Origin: Pagrus major
Taxonomy: Eukaryota; Chordata; Actinopteri; Spariformes; Sparidae
Assembly (NCBI RefSeq): GCF_040436345.1
Contig: NC_133238.1
Span: forward strand, 5,582,150 to 5,646,149
Direction of reading: 5' to 3'
DNA length: 64,000 bases
Positions within the stretch are counted from its first letter, which is position 1; each line of letters opens with the position of its first letter. Both the position numbers and the translations under genes were made by a program. Under the pieces are notes generated by a model. It worked only from the letters and a program-made list of their open reading frames with translations, ran no database searches and was not told where the DNA came from. This document shows, one piece after another, positions 1 through 11,478 of the stretch.

Positions 1-6
1 TGTCAT

Positions 7-170
7 CAGGGGAGAGCGCGGACGCAGTCCCCCACTACCACAAATTATGCAGTCGAGATTCCCACATTTGGGGAATTCGCAGGGGTCAGCACAACCGGAG
101 TGCAATGGCTGAGCCTCGCCCTGGGTGAACCACCTTCTTGATCATGGTATCTCCCCTGCCAGGTAAGTAT
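7..170 (-). ncRNA. U1 snRNA gene, copy 1
   Basis: The transcript is the RNA of the U1 snRNP, which pairs with 5' splice sites in the nucleus. The minus strand reads as a 164-nt U1, the same length as human U1. Nt 3-11 are ACTTACCTG (5' splice-site pairing). Stem-loop I has the U1-70K-binding loop near nt 28-37 (GATCAAGAAG). Stem-loop II carries the U1A-type loop ATTGCAC at nt 65-71. The Sm site AATTTGTGG is at nt 125-133, followed by the GC-rich stem-loop IV. Several differences from human U1 occur in paired stem positions, for example an A/T pair change in stem III, as expected of a functional RNA. A PSE-like element lies about 44-62 bp upstream. This unit is followed by a U1-less 414-bp unit at 816. 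Confidence 0.97.
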
Positions 171-213
171 GAGTTGGAACAGTCTGACACAGGATGGCCT
201 TTCCCAGGCTCAG

Positions 214-232
214 CCCCCTGGCTGACGGTGCC
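214..232 (-). promoter_or_regulatory. PSE-like element of U1 promoter (representative)
   Basis: On the U1 strand this reads ggcaccgtcagccaggggg at -62 to -44. That is the spacing of the vertebrate proximal sequence element bound by SNAPc, and the CACCGT start resembles the consensus. No TATA box is visible, as expected for a Pol II U1 gene. It lies 207-225 bp right of each U1 left end. Copies differ at two bases: -48 (G in most, C in copies 11, 15, 26, 29, 32, 34 and 35, T in copy 4) and -53 (A in most, C in the units at 51027 and 53455). Confidence 0.7.
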
Positions 233-301
233 TCTGGGGGGATAATAGCAGAGTTAGGTGCCTTGGGCAATTTGCTCATCCTCATTGGGCACTAAAAGTT
301 G

Positions 302-309
302 CTGCAAAT
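302..309 (-). promoter_or_regulatory. Octamer-like site, possible distal element
   Basis: On the U1 strand this reads ATTTGCAG, a 7 of 8 match to the Oct-1 octamer, at -139 to -132. Vertebrate snRNA distal elements usually sit nearer -200 to -250, so this is only a candidate. It is present in every unit that keeps its spacer. Confidence 0.25.
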
Positions 310-815
310 TCAAAAACACTGGTGCGACTTGACGAGGGTGGCTGGTCCACACATTGTGCCTGTTTTGTGTCCTTTTTCCAGCGATCCATCGCTCGGCAAA
401 ATAGAAAAATAACACTCCGTCAACGGCCACTTGGCATGATGTCTCCGCCCAGTCTGAATGCAACCAGAGACAATGTGCCGCACAAAAGCCTACCAGTAGG
501 CATTCCAGCAATGGACGCGTCCAGACCACATTTCTTATGCAATGCCTCGCAGAGGAGGAGACGCAACAAGGTTTGTGCCGTCTCTAGCAGGCCACGCCCA
601 CTCTGCCCTTTTACCGGGAAAACGGGTAACCCGCACGCAACGCACTGCGACACAGCAGACGCCGGTGTACTGCAACGCTGTGACTTTCAGGACGGATTGA
701 AACGGTAACACAAGGACCCCAAAGCAGCATTCAGAGGTTGAAGGTCGGCTTTCCGAGCTGCTCGGCAGAAAGCGCGGGAGACGAGCACTCACTTGTTTTT
801 CTTCCACATTGTCAT

Positions 816-1229
816 CAGACAAATAACACTCCGTCAACGACCACTTGGCATGATGTCTCCGCCCAGTCTGAATGCAACCAGAGACAATGTGCCGCACAAA
901 AGCCTACCAGTAGGCATTCCAGCAATGGACGCGTCCAGACCACATTTCTTATGCAATGCCTCGCAGAGGAGGAGACGCAACAAGGTTTGTGCCGTCTCTA
1001 GCAGGCCACGCCCACTCTGCCCTTTTACCGGGAAAACGGGTAACCCGCACGCAACGCACTGCGACACAGCAGACGCCGGTGTACTGCAACGCTGTGACTT
1101 TCAGGACGGATTGAAACGGTAACACAAGGACCCCAAAGCAGCATTCAGAGGTTGAAGGTCGGCTTTCCGAGCTGCTCGGCAGAAAGCGCGGGAGACGAGC
1201 ACTCACTTGTTTTTCTTCCACATTGTCAT
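816..1229. repeat. U1-less 414-bp array unit
   Basis: A unit that keeps only the last three bases of U1 (cag), then two filler bases (ac), then the spacer from aaataacactcc onward. A full unit would carry about 395 bp more here, including U1 and its promoter. No U1 can be made from it. The same junction occurs at 2848 and 15894. Confidence 0.92.
1206..1221 (-). terminator. U1 3' box (representative)
   Basis: On the U1 strand, 9 to 24 bases past the RNA 3' end, is gtggaagaaaaacaag. Position and purine-rich AAAAACA core fit the snRNA 3' box used by the Integrator complex for 3'-end formation. It recurs at the same place in every unit. Some units read caaatg instead of caagtg just past it. Confidence 0.7.
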
Positions 1230-1393
1230 CAGGGGAGAGCGCGGACGCAGTCCCCCACTACCACAAATTATGCAGTCGAGATTCCCACATTTGGGGAATT
1301 CGCAGGGGTCAGCACAACCGGAGTGCAATGGCTGAGCCTCGCCCTGGGTGAACCACCTTCTTGATCATGGTATCTCCCCTGCCAGGTAAGTAT
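1230..1393 (-). ncRNA. U1 snRNA gene, copy 2
   Basis: Same 164-nt sequence as copy 1. Its spacer is the commonest haplotype (gacgcgtcc, gtcggctt, gcgcggg), which I use as the reference spacer. Confidence 0.97.
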
Positions 1394-2038
1394 GAGTTGG
1401 AACAGTCTGACACAGGATGGCCTTTCCCAGGCTCAGCCCCCTGGCTGACGGTGCCTCTGGGGGGATAATAGCAGAGTTAGGTGCCTTGGGCAATTTGCTC
1501 ATCCTCATTGGGCACTAAAAGTTGCTGCAAATTCAAAAACACTGGTGCGACTTGACGAGGGTGGCTGGTCCACACATTGTGCCTGTTTTGTGTCCTTTTT
1601 CCAGCGATCCATCGCTCGGCAAAATAGAAAAATAACACTCCGTCAACGGCCACTTGGCATGATGTCTCCGCCCAGTCTGAATGCAACCAGAGACAATGTG
1701 CCGCACAAAAGCCTACCAGTAGGCATTCCAGCAATGGACGCGTCCAGACCACATTTCTTATGCAATGCCTCGCAGAGGAGGAGACGCAACAAGGTTTGTG
1801 CCGTCTCTAGCAGGCCACGCCCACTCTGCCCTTTTACCGGGAAAACGGGTAACCCGCACGCAACGCACTGCGACACAGCAGACGCCGGTGTACTGCAACG
1901 CTGTGACTTTCAGGACGGATTGAAACGGTAACACAAGGACCCCAAAGCAGCATTCAGAGGTTGAAGGTCGGCTTTCCGAGCTGCTCGGCAGAAAGCGCGG
2001 GAGACGAGCACTCACTTGTTTTTCTTCCACATTGTCAT

Positions 2039-2202
2039 CAGGGGAGAGCGCGGACGCAGTCCCCCACTACCACAAATTATGCAGTCGAGATTCCCACATT
2101 TGGGGAATTCGCAGGGGTCAGCACAACCGGAGTGCAATGGCTGAGCCTCGCCCTGGGTGAACCACCTTCTTGATCATGGTATCTCCCCTGCCAGGTAAGT
2201 AT
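2039..2202 (-). ncRNA. U1 snRNA gene, copy 3
   Basis: Same U1 sequence as copy 1. The G-run upstream of the PSE reads tgcggggata. The next unit to the right is the U1-less one at 2848. Confidence 0.97.
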
Positions 2203-2847
2203 GAGTTGGAACAGTCTGACACAGGATGGCCTTTCCCAGGCTCAGCCCCCTGGCTGACGGTGCCTCTGCGGGGATAATAGCAGAGTTAGGTGCCTTGGGC
2301 AATTTGCTCATCCTCATTGGGCACTAAAAGTTGCTGCAAATTCAAAAACACTGGTGCGACTTGACGAGGGTGGCTGGTCCACACATTGTGCCTGTTTTGT
2401 GTCCTTTTTCCAGCGATCCATCGCTCGGCAAAATAGAAAAATAACACTCCGTCAACGGCCACTTGGCATGATGTCTCCGCCCAGTCTGAATGCAACCAGA
2501 GACAATGTGCCGCACAAAAGCCTACCAGTAGGCATTCCAGCAATGGACGCGTCCAGACCACATTTCTTATGCAATGCCTCGCAGAGGAGGAGACGCAACA
2601 AGGTTTGTGCCGTCTCTAGCAGGCCACGCCCACTCTGCCCTTTTACCGGGAAAACGGGTAACCCGCACGCAACGCACTGCGACACAGCAGACGCCGGTGT
2701 ACTGCAACGCTGTGACTTTCAGGACGGATTGAAACGGTAACACAAGGACCCCAAAGCAGCATTCAGAGGTTGAAGGTCGGCTTTCCGAGCTGCTCGGCAG
2801 AAAGCGCGGGAGACGAGCACTCACTTGTTTTTCTTCCACATTGTCAT

Positions 2848-3261
2848 CAGACAAATAACACTCCGTCAACGGCCACTTGGCATGATGTCTCCGCCCAGTC
2901 TGAATGCAACCAGAGACAATGTGCCGCACAAAAGCCTACCAGTAGGCATTCCAGCAATGGACGCGTCCAGACCACATTTCTTATGCAATGCCTCGCAGAG
3001 GAGGAGACGCAACAAGGTTTGTGCCGTCTCTAGCAGGCCACGCCCACTCTGCCCTTTTACCGGGAAAACGGGTAACCCGCACGCAACGCACTGCGACACA
3101 GCAGACGCCGGTGTACTGCAACGCTGTGACTTTCAGGACGGATTGAAACGGTAACACAAGGACCCCAAAGCAGCATTCAGAGGTTGAAGGTCGGCTTTCC
3201 GAGCTGCTCGGCAGAAAGCGCGGGAGACGAGCACTCACTTGTTTTTCTTCCACATTGTCAT
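2848..3261. repeat. U1-less 414-bp array unit
   Basis: Same deletion junction and ac filler as the unit at 816. It differs from that one at a single base in caacggcc. Confidence 0.92.
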
Positions 3262-3425
3262 CAGGGGAGAGCGCGGACGCAGTCCCCCACTACCACAAAT
3301 TATGCAGTCGAGATTCCCACATTTGGGGAATTCGCAGGGGTCAGCACAACCGGAGTGCAATGGCTGAGCCTCGCCCTGGGTGAACCACCTTCTTGATTAT
3401 GGTATCTCCCCTGCCAGGTAAGTAT
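3262..3425 (-). ncRNA. U1 snRNA gene, copy 4 (G28A variant)
   Basis: A 164-nt U1 with A instead of G at nt 28, at the closing edge of the stem-loop I loop that U1-70K binds (plus strand ttgattatgg). The PSE is also variant (ccccatgg on the plus strand). The same U1 variant occurs in copy 23, together with the same gaggggggctgg spacer marker, so the two share ancestry. The change could weaken U1-70K binding, or it may be neutral. Confidence 0.95.
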
Positions 3426-4070
3426 GAGTTGGAACAGTCTGACACAGGATGGCCTTTCCCAGGCTCAGCCCCATGGCTGACGGTGCCTCTTGGGGGATAA
3501 TAGCAGAGTTAGGTGCCTTGGGCAATTTGCTCATCCTCATTGGGCACTAAAAGTTGCTGCAAATTCAAAAACACTGGTGCGACTTGACGAGGGGGGCTGG
3601 TCCACACATTGTGCCTGTTTTGTGTCCTTTTTCCAGCGATCCATCGCTCGGCAAAATAGAAAAATAACACTCCGTCAACGGCCACTTGGCATGATGTCTC
3701 CGCCCAGTCTGAATGCAACCAGAGACAATGTGCCGCACAAAAGCCTACCAGTAGGCATTCCAGCAATGGACGCGTCCAGACCACATTTCTTATGCAATGC
3801 CTCGCAGAGGAGGAGACGCAACAAGGTTTGTGCCGTCTCTAGCAGGCCACGCCCACTCTGCCCTTTTACCGGGAAAACGGGTAACCCGCACGCAACGCAC
3901 TGCGACACAGCAGACGCCGGTGTACTGCAACGCTGTGACTTTCAGGACGGATTGAAACGGTAACACAAGGACCCCAAAGCAGCATTCAGAGGTTGAAGGT
4001 TGGCTTTCCGAGCTGCTCGGCAGAAAGCGCGGGAGACGAGCACTCATTTGTTTTTCTTCCACATTGTCAT

Positions 4071-4234
4071 CAGGGGAGAGCGCGGACGCAGTCCCCCACT
4101 ACCACAAATTATGCAGTCGAGATTCCCACATTTGGGGAATTCGCAGGGGTCAGCACAACCGGAGTGCAATGGCTGAGCCTCGCCCTGGGTGAACCACCTT
4201 CTTGATCATGGTATCTCCCCTGCCAGGTAAGTAT
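4071..4234 (-). ncRNA. U1 snRNA gene, copy 5
   Basis: Reference U1 sequence. The spacer is the haplotype with caacagcc, atggctcgc, gtgcggg and actcattt (called G type here). Confidence 0.97.
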
Positions 4235-4879
4235 GAGTTGGAACAGTCTGACACAGGATGGCCTTTCCCAGGCTCAGCCCCCTGGCTGACGGTGCCTCTG
4301 GGGGGATAATAGCAGAGTTAGGTGCCTTGGGCAATTTGCTCATCCTCATTGGGCACTAAAAGTTGCTGCAAATTCAAAAACACTGGTGCGACTTGACGAG
4401 GGTGGCTGGTCCACACATTGTGCCTGTTTTGTGTCCTTTTTCCAGCGATCCATCGCTCGGCAAAATAGAAAAATAACACTCCGTCAACAGCCACTTGGCA
4501 TGATGTCTCCGCCCAGTCTGAATGCAACCAGAGACAATGTGCCGCACAAAAGCCTACCAGTAGGCATTCCAGCAATGGACGCGTCCAGACCACATTTCTT
4601 ATGCAATGGCTCGCAGAGGAGGAGACGCAACAAGGTTTGTGCCGTCTCTAGCAGGCCACGCCCACTCTGCCCTTTTACCGGGAAAACGGGTAACCCGCAC
4701 GCAACGCACTGCGACACAGCAGACGCCGGTGTACTGCAACGCTGTGACTTTCAGGACGGATTGAAACGGTAACACAAGGACCCCAAAGCAGCATTCAGAG
4801 GTTGAAGGTTGGCTTTCCGAGCTGCTCGGCAGAAAGTGCGGGAGACGAGCACTCATTTGTTTTTCTTCCACATTGTCAT

Positions 4880-5043
4880 CAGGGGAGAGCGCGGACGCAG
4901 TCCCCCACTACCACAAATTATGCAGTCGAGATTCCCACATTTGGGGAATTCGCAGGGGTCAGCACAACCGGAGTGCAATGGCTGAGCCTCGCCCTGGGTG
5001 AACCACCTTCTTGATCATGGTATCTCCCCTGCCAGGTAAGTAT
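4880..5043 (-). ncRNA. U1 snRNA gene, copy 6
   Basis: Reference U1 sequence. The spacer has gacgtgtcc and gcgcgccagac (V type) and agcggag by the promoter. G and V types alternate from here to copy 10. Confidence 0.97.
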
Positions 5044-5688
5044 GAGTTGGAACAGTCTGACACAGGATGGCCTTTCCCAGGCTCAGCCCCCTGGCTGACG
5101 GTGCCTCTGGGGGGATAATAGCGGAGTTAGGTGCCTTGGGCAATTTGCTCATCCTCATTGGGCACTAAAAGTTGCTGCAAATTCAAAAACACTGGTGCGA
5201 CTTGACGAGGGTGGCTGGTCCACACATTGTGCCTGTTTTGTGTCCTTTTTCCAGCGATCCATCGCTCGGCAAAATAGAAAAATAACACTCCGTCAACGGC
5301 CACTTGGCATGATGTCTCCGCCCAGTCTGAATGCAACCAGAGACAATGTGCCGCACAAAAGCCTACCAGTAGGCATTCCAGCAATGGACGTGTCCAGACC
5401 ACATTTCTTATGCAATGCCTCGCAGAGGAGGAGACGCAACAAGGTTTGTGCCGTCTCTAGCAGGCCACGCCCACTCTGCCCTTTTACCGGGAAAACGGGT
5501 AACCCGCACGCAACGCACTGCGACACAGCAGACGCCGGTGTACTGCAACGCTGTGACTTTCAGGACGGATTGAAACGGTAACACAAGGACCCCAAAGCAG
5601 CATTCAGAGGTTGAAGGTTGGCTTTCCGAGCTGCTCGGCAGAAAGCGCGCCAGACGAGCACTCACTTGTTTTTCTTCCACATTGTCAT

Positions 5689-5852
5689 CAGGGGAGAGCG
5701 CGGACGCAGTCCCCCACTACCACAAATTATGCAGTCGAGATTCCCACATTTGGGGAATTCGCAGGGGTCAGCACAACCGGAGTGCAATGGCTGAGCCTCG
5801 CCCTGGGTGAACCACCTTCTTGATCATGGTATCTCCCCTGCCAGGTAAGTAT
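5689..5852 (-). ncRNA. U1 snRNA gene, copy 7
   Basis: Reference U1 sequence with a G-type spacer, but caacggcc in place of caacagcc. Confidence 0.97.
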
Positions 5853-6497
5853 GAGTTGGAACAGTCTGACACAGGATGGCCTTTCCCAGGCTCAGCCCCC
5901 TGGCTGACGGTGCCTCTGGGGGGATAATAGCAGAGTTAGGTGCCTTGGGCAATTTGCTCATCCTCATTGGGCACTAAAAGTTGCTGCAAATTCAAAAACA
6001 CTGGTGCGACTTGACGAGGGTGGCTGGTCCACACATTGTGCCTGTTTTGTGTCCTTTTTCCAGCGATCCATCGCTCGGCAAAATAGAAAAATAACACTCC
6101 GTCAACGGCCACTTGGCATGATGTCTCCGCCCAGTCTGAATGCAACCAGAGACAATGTGCCGCACAAAAGCCTACCAGTAGGCATTCCAGCAATGGACGC
6201 GTCCAGACCACATTTCTTATGCAATGGCTCGCAGAGGAGGAGACGCAACAAGGTTTGTGCCGTCTCTAGCAGGCCACGCCCACTCTGCCCTTTTACCGGG
6301 AAAACGGGTAACCCGCACGCAACGCACTGCGACACAGCAGACGCCGGTGTACTGCAACGCTGTGACTTTCAGGACGGATTGAAACGGTAACACAAGGACC
6401 CCAAAGCAGCATTCAGAGGTTGAAGGTTGGCTTTCCGAGCTGCTCGGCAGAAAGTGCGGGAGACGAGCACTCATTTGTTTTTCTTCCACATTGTCAT

Positions 6498-6661
6498 CAG
6501 GGGAGAGCGCGGACGCAGTCCCCCACTACCACAAATTATGCAGTCGAGATTCCCACATTTGGGGAATTCGCAGGGGTCAGCACAACCGGAGTGCAATGGC
6601 TGAGCCTCGCCCTGGGTGAACCACCTTCTTGATCATGGTATCTCCCCTGCCAGGTAAGTAT
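6498..6661 (-). ncRNA. U1 snRNA gene, copy 8
   Basis: Reference U1 sequence. V-type spacer with the extra marker gggttacccg, which is shared with copies 28 and 34, and agcggag shared with copy 6. Confidence 0.97.
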
Positions 6662-7306
6662 GAGTTGGAACAGTCTGACACAGGATGGCCTTTCCCAGGC
6701 TCAGCCCCCTGGCTGACGGTGCCTCTGGGGGGATAATAGCGGAGTTAGGTGCCTTGGGCAATTTGCTCATCCTCATTGGGCACTAAAAGTTGCTGCAAAT
6801 TCAAAAACACTGGTGCGACTTGACGAGGGTGGCTGGTCCACACATTGTGCCTGTTTTGTGTCCTTTTTCCAGCGATCCATCGCTCGGCAAAATAGAAAAA
6901 TAACACTCCGTCAACGGCCACTTGGCATGATGTCTCCGCCCAGTCTGAATGCAACCAGAGACAATGTGCCGCACAAAAGCCTACCAGTAGGCATTCCAGC
7001 AATGGACGTGTCCAGACCACATTTCTTATGCAATGCCTCGCAGAGGAGGAGACGCAACAAGGTTTGTGCCGTCTCTAGCAGGCCACGCCCACTCTGCCCT
7101 TTTACCGGGAAAACGGGTTACCCGCACGCAACGCACTGCGACACAGCAGACGCCGGTGTACTGCAACGCTGTGACTTTCAGGACGGATTGAAACGGTAAC
7201 ACAAGGACCCCAAAGCAGCATTCAGAGGTTGAAGGTTGGCTTTCCGAGCTGCTCGGCAGAAAGCGCGCCAGACGAGCACTCACTTGTTTTTCTTCCACAT
7301 TGTCAT

Positions 7307-7470
7307 CAGGGGAGAGCGCGGACGCAGTCCCCCACTACCACAAATTATGCAGTCGAGATTCCCACATTTGGGGAATTCGCAGGGGTCAGCACAACCGGAG
7401 TGCAATGGCTGAGCCTCGCCCTGGGTGAACCACCTTCTTGATCATGGTATCTCCCCTGCCAGGTAAGTAT
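7307..7470 (-). ncRNA. U1 snRNA gene, copy 9
   Basis: Reference U1 sequence. G-type spacer, with gcgcggg in place of gtgcggg. Confidence 0.97.
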
Positions 7471-8115
7471 GAGTTGGAACAGTCTGACACAGGATGGCCT
7501 TTCCCAGGCTCAGCCCCCTGGCTGACGGTGCCTCTGGGGGGATAATAGCAGAGTTAGGTGCCTTGGGCAATTTGCTCATCCTCATTGGGCACTAAAAGTT
7601 GCTGCAAATTCAAAAACACTGGTGCGACTTGACGAGGGTGGCTGGTCCACACATTGTGCCTGTTTTGTGTCCTTTTTCCAGCGATCCATCGCTCGGCAAA
7701 ATAGAAAAATAACACTCCGTCAACGGCCACTTGGCATGATGTCTCCGCCCAGTCTGAATGCAACCAGAGACAATGTGCCGCACAAAAGCCTACCAGTAGG
7801 CATTCCAGCAATGGACGCGTCCAGACCACATTTCTTATGCAATGGCTCGCAGAGGAGGAGACGCAACAAGGTTTGTGCCGTCTCTAGCAGGCCACGCCCA
7901 CTCTGCCCTTTTACCGGGAAAACGGGTAACCCGCACGCAACGCACTGCGACACAGCAGACGCCGGTGTACTGCAACGCTGTGACTTTCAGGACGGATTGA
8001 AACGGTAACACAAGGACCCCAAAGCAGCATTCAGAGGTTGAAGGTTGGCTTTCCGAGCTGCTCGGCAGAAAGCGCGGGAGACGAGCACTCATTTGTTTTT
8101 CTTCCACATTGTCAT

Positions 8116-8279
8116 CAGGGGAGAGCGCGGACGCAGTCCCCCACTACCACAAATTATGCAGTCGAGATTCCCACATTTGGGGAATTCGCAGGGGTCAGCA
8201 CAACCGGAGTGCAATGGCTGAGCCTCGCCCTGGGTGAACCACCTTCTTGATCATGGTATCTCCCCTGCCAGGTAAGTAT
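8116..8279 (-). ncRNA. U1 snRNA gene, copy 10
   Basis: Reference U1 sequence. V-type spacer. Confidence 0.97.
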
Positions 8280-8924
8280 GAGTTGGAACAGTCTGACACA
8301 GGATGGCCTTTCCCAGGCTCAGCCCCCTGGCTGACGGTGCCTCTGGGGGGATAATAGCAGAGTTAGGTGCCTTGGGCAATTTGCTCATCCTCATTGGGCA
8401 CTAAAAGTTGCTGCAAATTCAAAAACACTGGTGCGACTTGACGAGGGTGGCTGGTCCACACATTGTGCCTGTTTTGTGTCCTTTTTCCAGCGATCCATCG
8501 CTCGGCAAAATAGAAAAATAACACTCCGTCAACGGCCACTTGGCATGATGTCTCCGCCCAGTCTGAATGCAACCAGAGACAATGTGCCGCACAAAAGCCT
8601 ACCAGTAGGCATTCCAGCAATGGACGTGTCCAGACCACATTTCTTATGCAATGCCTCGCAGAGGAGGAGACGCAACAAGGTTTGTGCCGTCTCTAGCAGG
8701 CCACGCCCACTCTGCCCTTTTACCGGGAAAACGGGTAACCCGCACGCAACGCACTGCGACACAGCAGACGCCGGTGTACTGCAACGCTGTGACTTTCAGG
8801 ACGGATTGAAACGGTAACACAAGGACCCCAAAGCAGCATTCAGAGGTTGAAGGTTGGCTTTCCGAGCTGCTCGGCAGAAAGCGCGCCAGACGAGCACTCA
8901 CTTGTTTTTCTTCCACATTGTCAT

Positions 8925-9088
8925 CAGGGGAGAGCGCGGACGCAGTCCCCCACTACCACAAATTATGCAGTCGAGATTCCCACATTTGGGGAATTCGCAG
9001 GGGTCAGCACAACCGGAGTGCAATGGCTGAGCCTCGCCCTGGGTGAACCACCTTCTTGATCATGGTATCTCCCCTGCCAGGTAAGTAT
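8925..9088 (-). ncRNA. U1 snRNA gene, copy 11
   Basis: Reference U1 sequence and spacer, with the PSE variant ccccgtgg (plus strand). Confidence 0.97.
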
Positions 9089-9733
9089 GAGTTGGAACAG
9101 TCTGACACAGGATGGCCTTTCCCAGGCTCAGCCCCGTGGCTGACGGTGCCTCTGGGGGGATAATAGCAGAGTTAGGTGCCTTGGGCAATTTGCTCATCCT
9201 CATTGGGCACTAAAAGTTGCTGCAAATTCAAAAACACTGGTGCGACTTGACGAGGGTGGCTGGTCCACACATTGTGCCTGTTTTGTGTCCTTTTTCCAGC
9301 GATCCATCGCTCGGCAAAATAGAAAAATAACACTCCGTCAACGGCCACTTGGCATGATGTCTCCGCCCAGTCTGAATGCAACCAGAGACAATGTGCCGCA
9401 CAAAAGCCTACCAGTAGGCATTCCAGCAATGGACGCGTCCAGACCACATTTCTTATGCAATGCCTCGCAGAGGAGGAGACGCAACAAGGTTTGTGCCGTC
9501 TCTAGCAGGCCACGCCCACTCTGCCCTTTTACCGGGAAAACGGGTAACCCGCACGCAACGCACTGCGACACAGCAGACGCCGGTGTACTGCAACGCTGTG
9601 ACTTTCAGGACGGATTGAAACGGTAACACAAGGACCCCAAAGCAGCATTCAGAGGTTGAAGGTCGGCTTTCCGAGCTGCTCGGCAGAAAGCGCGGGAGAC
9701 GAGCACTCACTTGTTTTTCTTCCACATTGTCAT

Positions 9734-9897
9734 CAGGGGAGAGCGCGGACGCAGTCCCCCACTACCACAAATTATGCAGTCGAGATTCCCACATTTGGGG
9801 AATTCGCAGGGGTCAGCACAACCGGAGTGCAATGGCTGAGCCTCGCCCTGGGTGAACCACCTTCTTGATCATGGTATCTCCCCTGCCAGGTAAGTAT
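9734..9897 (-). ncRNA. U1 snRNA gene, copy 12
   Basis: Reference U1 sequence, PSE and spacer. Confidence 0.97.
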
Positions 9898-10542
9898 GAG
9901 TTGGAACAGTCTGACACAGGATGGCCTTTCCCAGGCTCAGCCCCCTGGCTGACGGTGCCTCTGGGGGGATAATAGCAGAGTTAGGTGCCTTGGGCAATTT
10001 GCTCATCCTCATTGGGCACTAAAAGTTGCTGCAAATTCAAAAACACTGGTGCGACTTGACGAGGGTGGCTGGTCCACACATTGTGCCTGTTTTGTGTCCT
10101 TTTTCCAGCGATCCATCGCTCGGCAAAATAGAAAAATAACACTCCGTCAACGGCCACTTGGCATGATGTCTCCGCCCAGTCTGAATGCAACCAGAGACAA
10201 TGTGCCGCACAAAAGCCTACCAGTAGGCATTCCAGCAATGGACGCGTCCAGACCACATTTCTTATGCAATGCCTCGCAGAGGAGGAGACGCAACAAGGTT
10301 TGTGCCGTCTCTAGCAGGCCACGCCCACTCTGCCCTTTTACCGGGAAAACGGGTAACCCGCACGCAACGCACTGCGACACAGCAGACGCCGGTGTACTGC
10401 AACGCTGTGACTTTCAGGACGGATTGAAACGGTAACACAAGGACCCCAAAGCAGCATTCAGAGGTTGAAGGTCGGCTTTCCGAGCTGCTCGGCAGAAAGC
10501 GCGGGAGACGAGCACTCACTTGTTTTTCTTCCACATTGTCAT

Positions 10543-10706
10543 CAGGGGAGAGCGCGGACGCAGTCCCCCACTACCACAAATTATGCAGTCGAGATTCCCA
10601 CATTTGGGGAATTCGCAGGGGTCAGCACAACCGGAGTGCAATGGCTGAGCCTCGCCCTGGGTGAACCACCTTCTTGATCATGGTATCTCCCCTGCCAGGT
10701 AAGTAT
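10543..10706 (-). ncRNA. U1 snRNA gene, copy 13
   Basis: Reference U1 sequence. The spacer has gctctgcaaaa and gacacgtcc, markers shared with copies 16 and 17. Confidence 0.97.
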
Positions 10707-11351
10707 GAGTTGGAACAGTCTGACACAGGATGGCCTTTCCCAGGCTCAGCCCCCTGGCTGACGGTGCCTCTGGGGGGATAATAGCAGAGTTAGGTGCCTT
10801 GGGCAATTTGCTCATCCTCATTGGGCACTAAAAGTTGCTGCAAATTCAAAAACACTGGTGCGACTTGACGAGGGTGGCTGGTCCACACATTGTGCCTGTT
10901 TTGTGTCCTTTTTCCAGCGATCCATCGCTCTGCAAAATAGAAAAATAACACTCCGTCAACGGCCACTTGGCATGATGTCTCCGCCCAGTCTGAATGCAAC
11001 CAGAGACAATGTGCCGCACAAAAGCCTACCAGTAGGCATTCCAGCAATGGACACGTCCAGACCACATTTCTTATGCAATGCCTCGCAGAGGAGGAGACGC
11101 AACAAGGTTTGTGCCGTCTCTAGCAGGCCACGCCCACTCTGCCCTTTTACCGGGAAAACGGGTAACCCGCACGCAACGCACTGCGACACAGCAGACGCCG
11201 GTGTACTGCAACGCTGTGACTTTCAGGACGGATTGAAACGGTAACACAAGGACCCCAAAGCAGCATTCAGAGGTTGAAGGTCGGCTTTCCGAGCTGCTCG
11301 GCAGAAAGCGCGGGAGACGAGCACTCACTTGTTTTTCTTCCACATTGTCAT

Positions 11352-11478
11352 CAGGGGAGAGCGCGGACGCAGTCCCCCACTACCACAAATTATGCAGTCG
11401 AGATTCCCACATTTGGGGAATTCGCAGGGGTCAGCACAACCGGAGTGCAATGGCTGAGCCTCGCCCTGGGTGAACCAC
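11352..11478 (-). pseudogene. U1 snRNA 3' part (nt 38-164), split by LINE copies A and B
   Basis: The 3' 127 nt of U1 copy 14. The break falls exactly before nt 38 (GTGG). The 5' part lies at 12780-12821, beyond two LINE fragments. Stem-loop I is destroyed, so no functional U1 is expected. Confidence 0.96.

Larger units (their letters stand above)
171..815. other. Spacer of the U1 unit (representative)
   Basis: The 645 bp between consecutive U1 genes. The part next to the U1 5' end holds the PSE-like element. The rest is CpG-containing unique sequence repeated in every unit. I see no tRNA, 5S rRNA, U2, U4, U5 or U6 sequence on either strand. Short ORFs in several frames recur in every unit only because the DNA is repeated, and they carry no recognisable domain. 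Confidence 0.8.

Noticed and set aside
254-708. Recurring 77-157 codon open frames on both strands in each 809-bp unit
   Set aside because: They repeat only because the DNA repeats, overlap each other in several frames, have no domain, and change length with single spacer bases. They are spacer and U1 sequence, not genes.
171-815. A second snRNA, 5S or tRNA gene in the spacer
   Set aside because: I looked on both strands for U2, U4, U5, U6, 5S and tRNA box sequences and saw none.
3490-3963. 157-179 codon plus-strand frames in some units (for example 18154, 51026, 53454)
   Set aside because: They open only where single bases near the PSE change (cttggggg, ggcggacgg). They run antisense to the U1 promoter.
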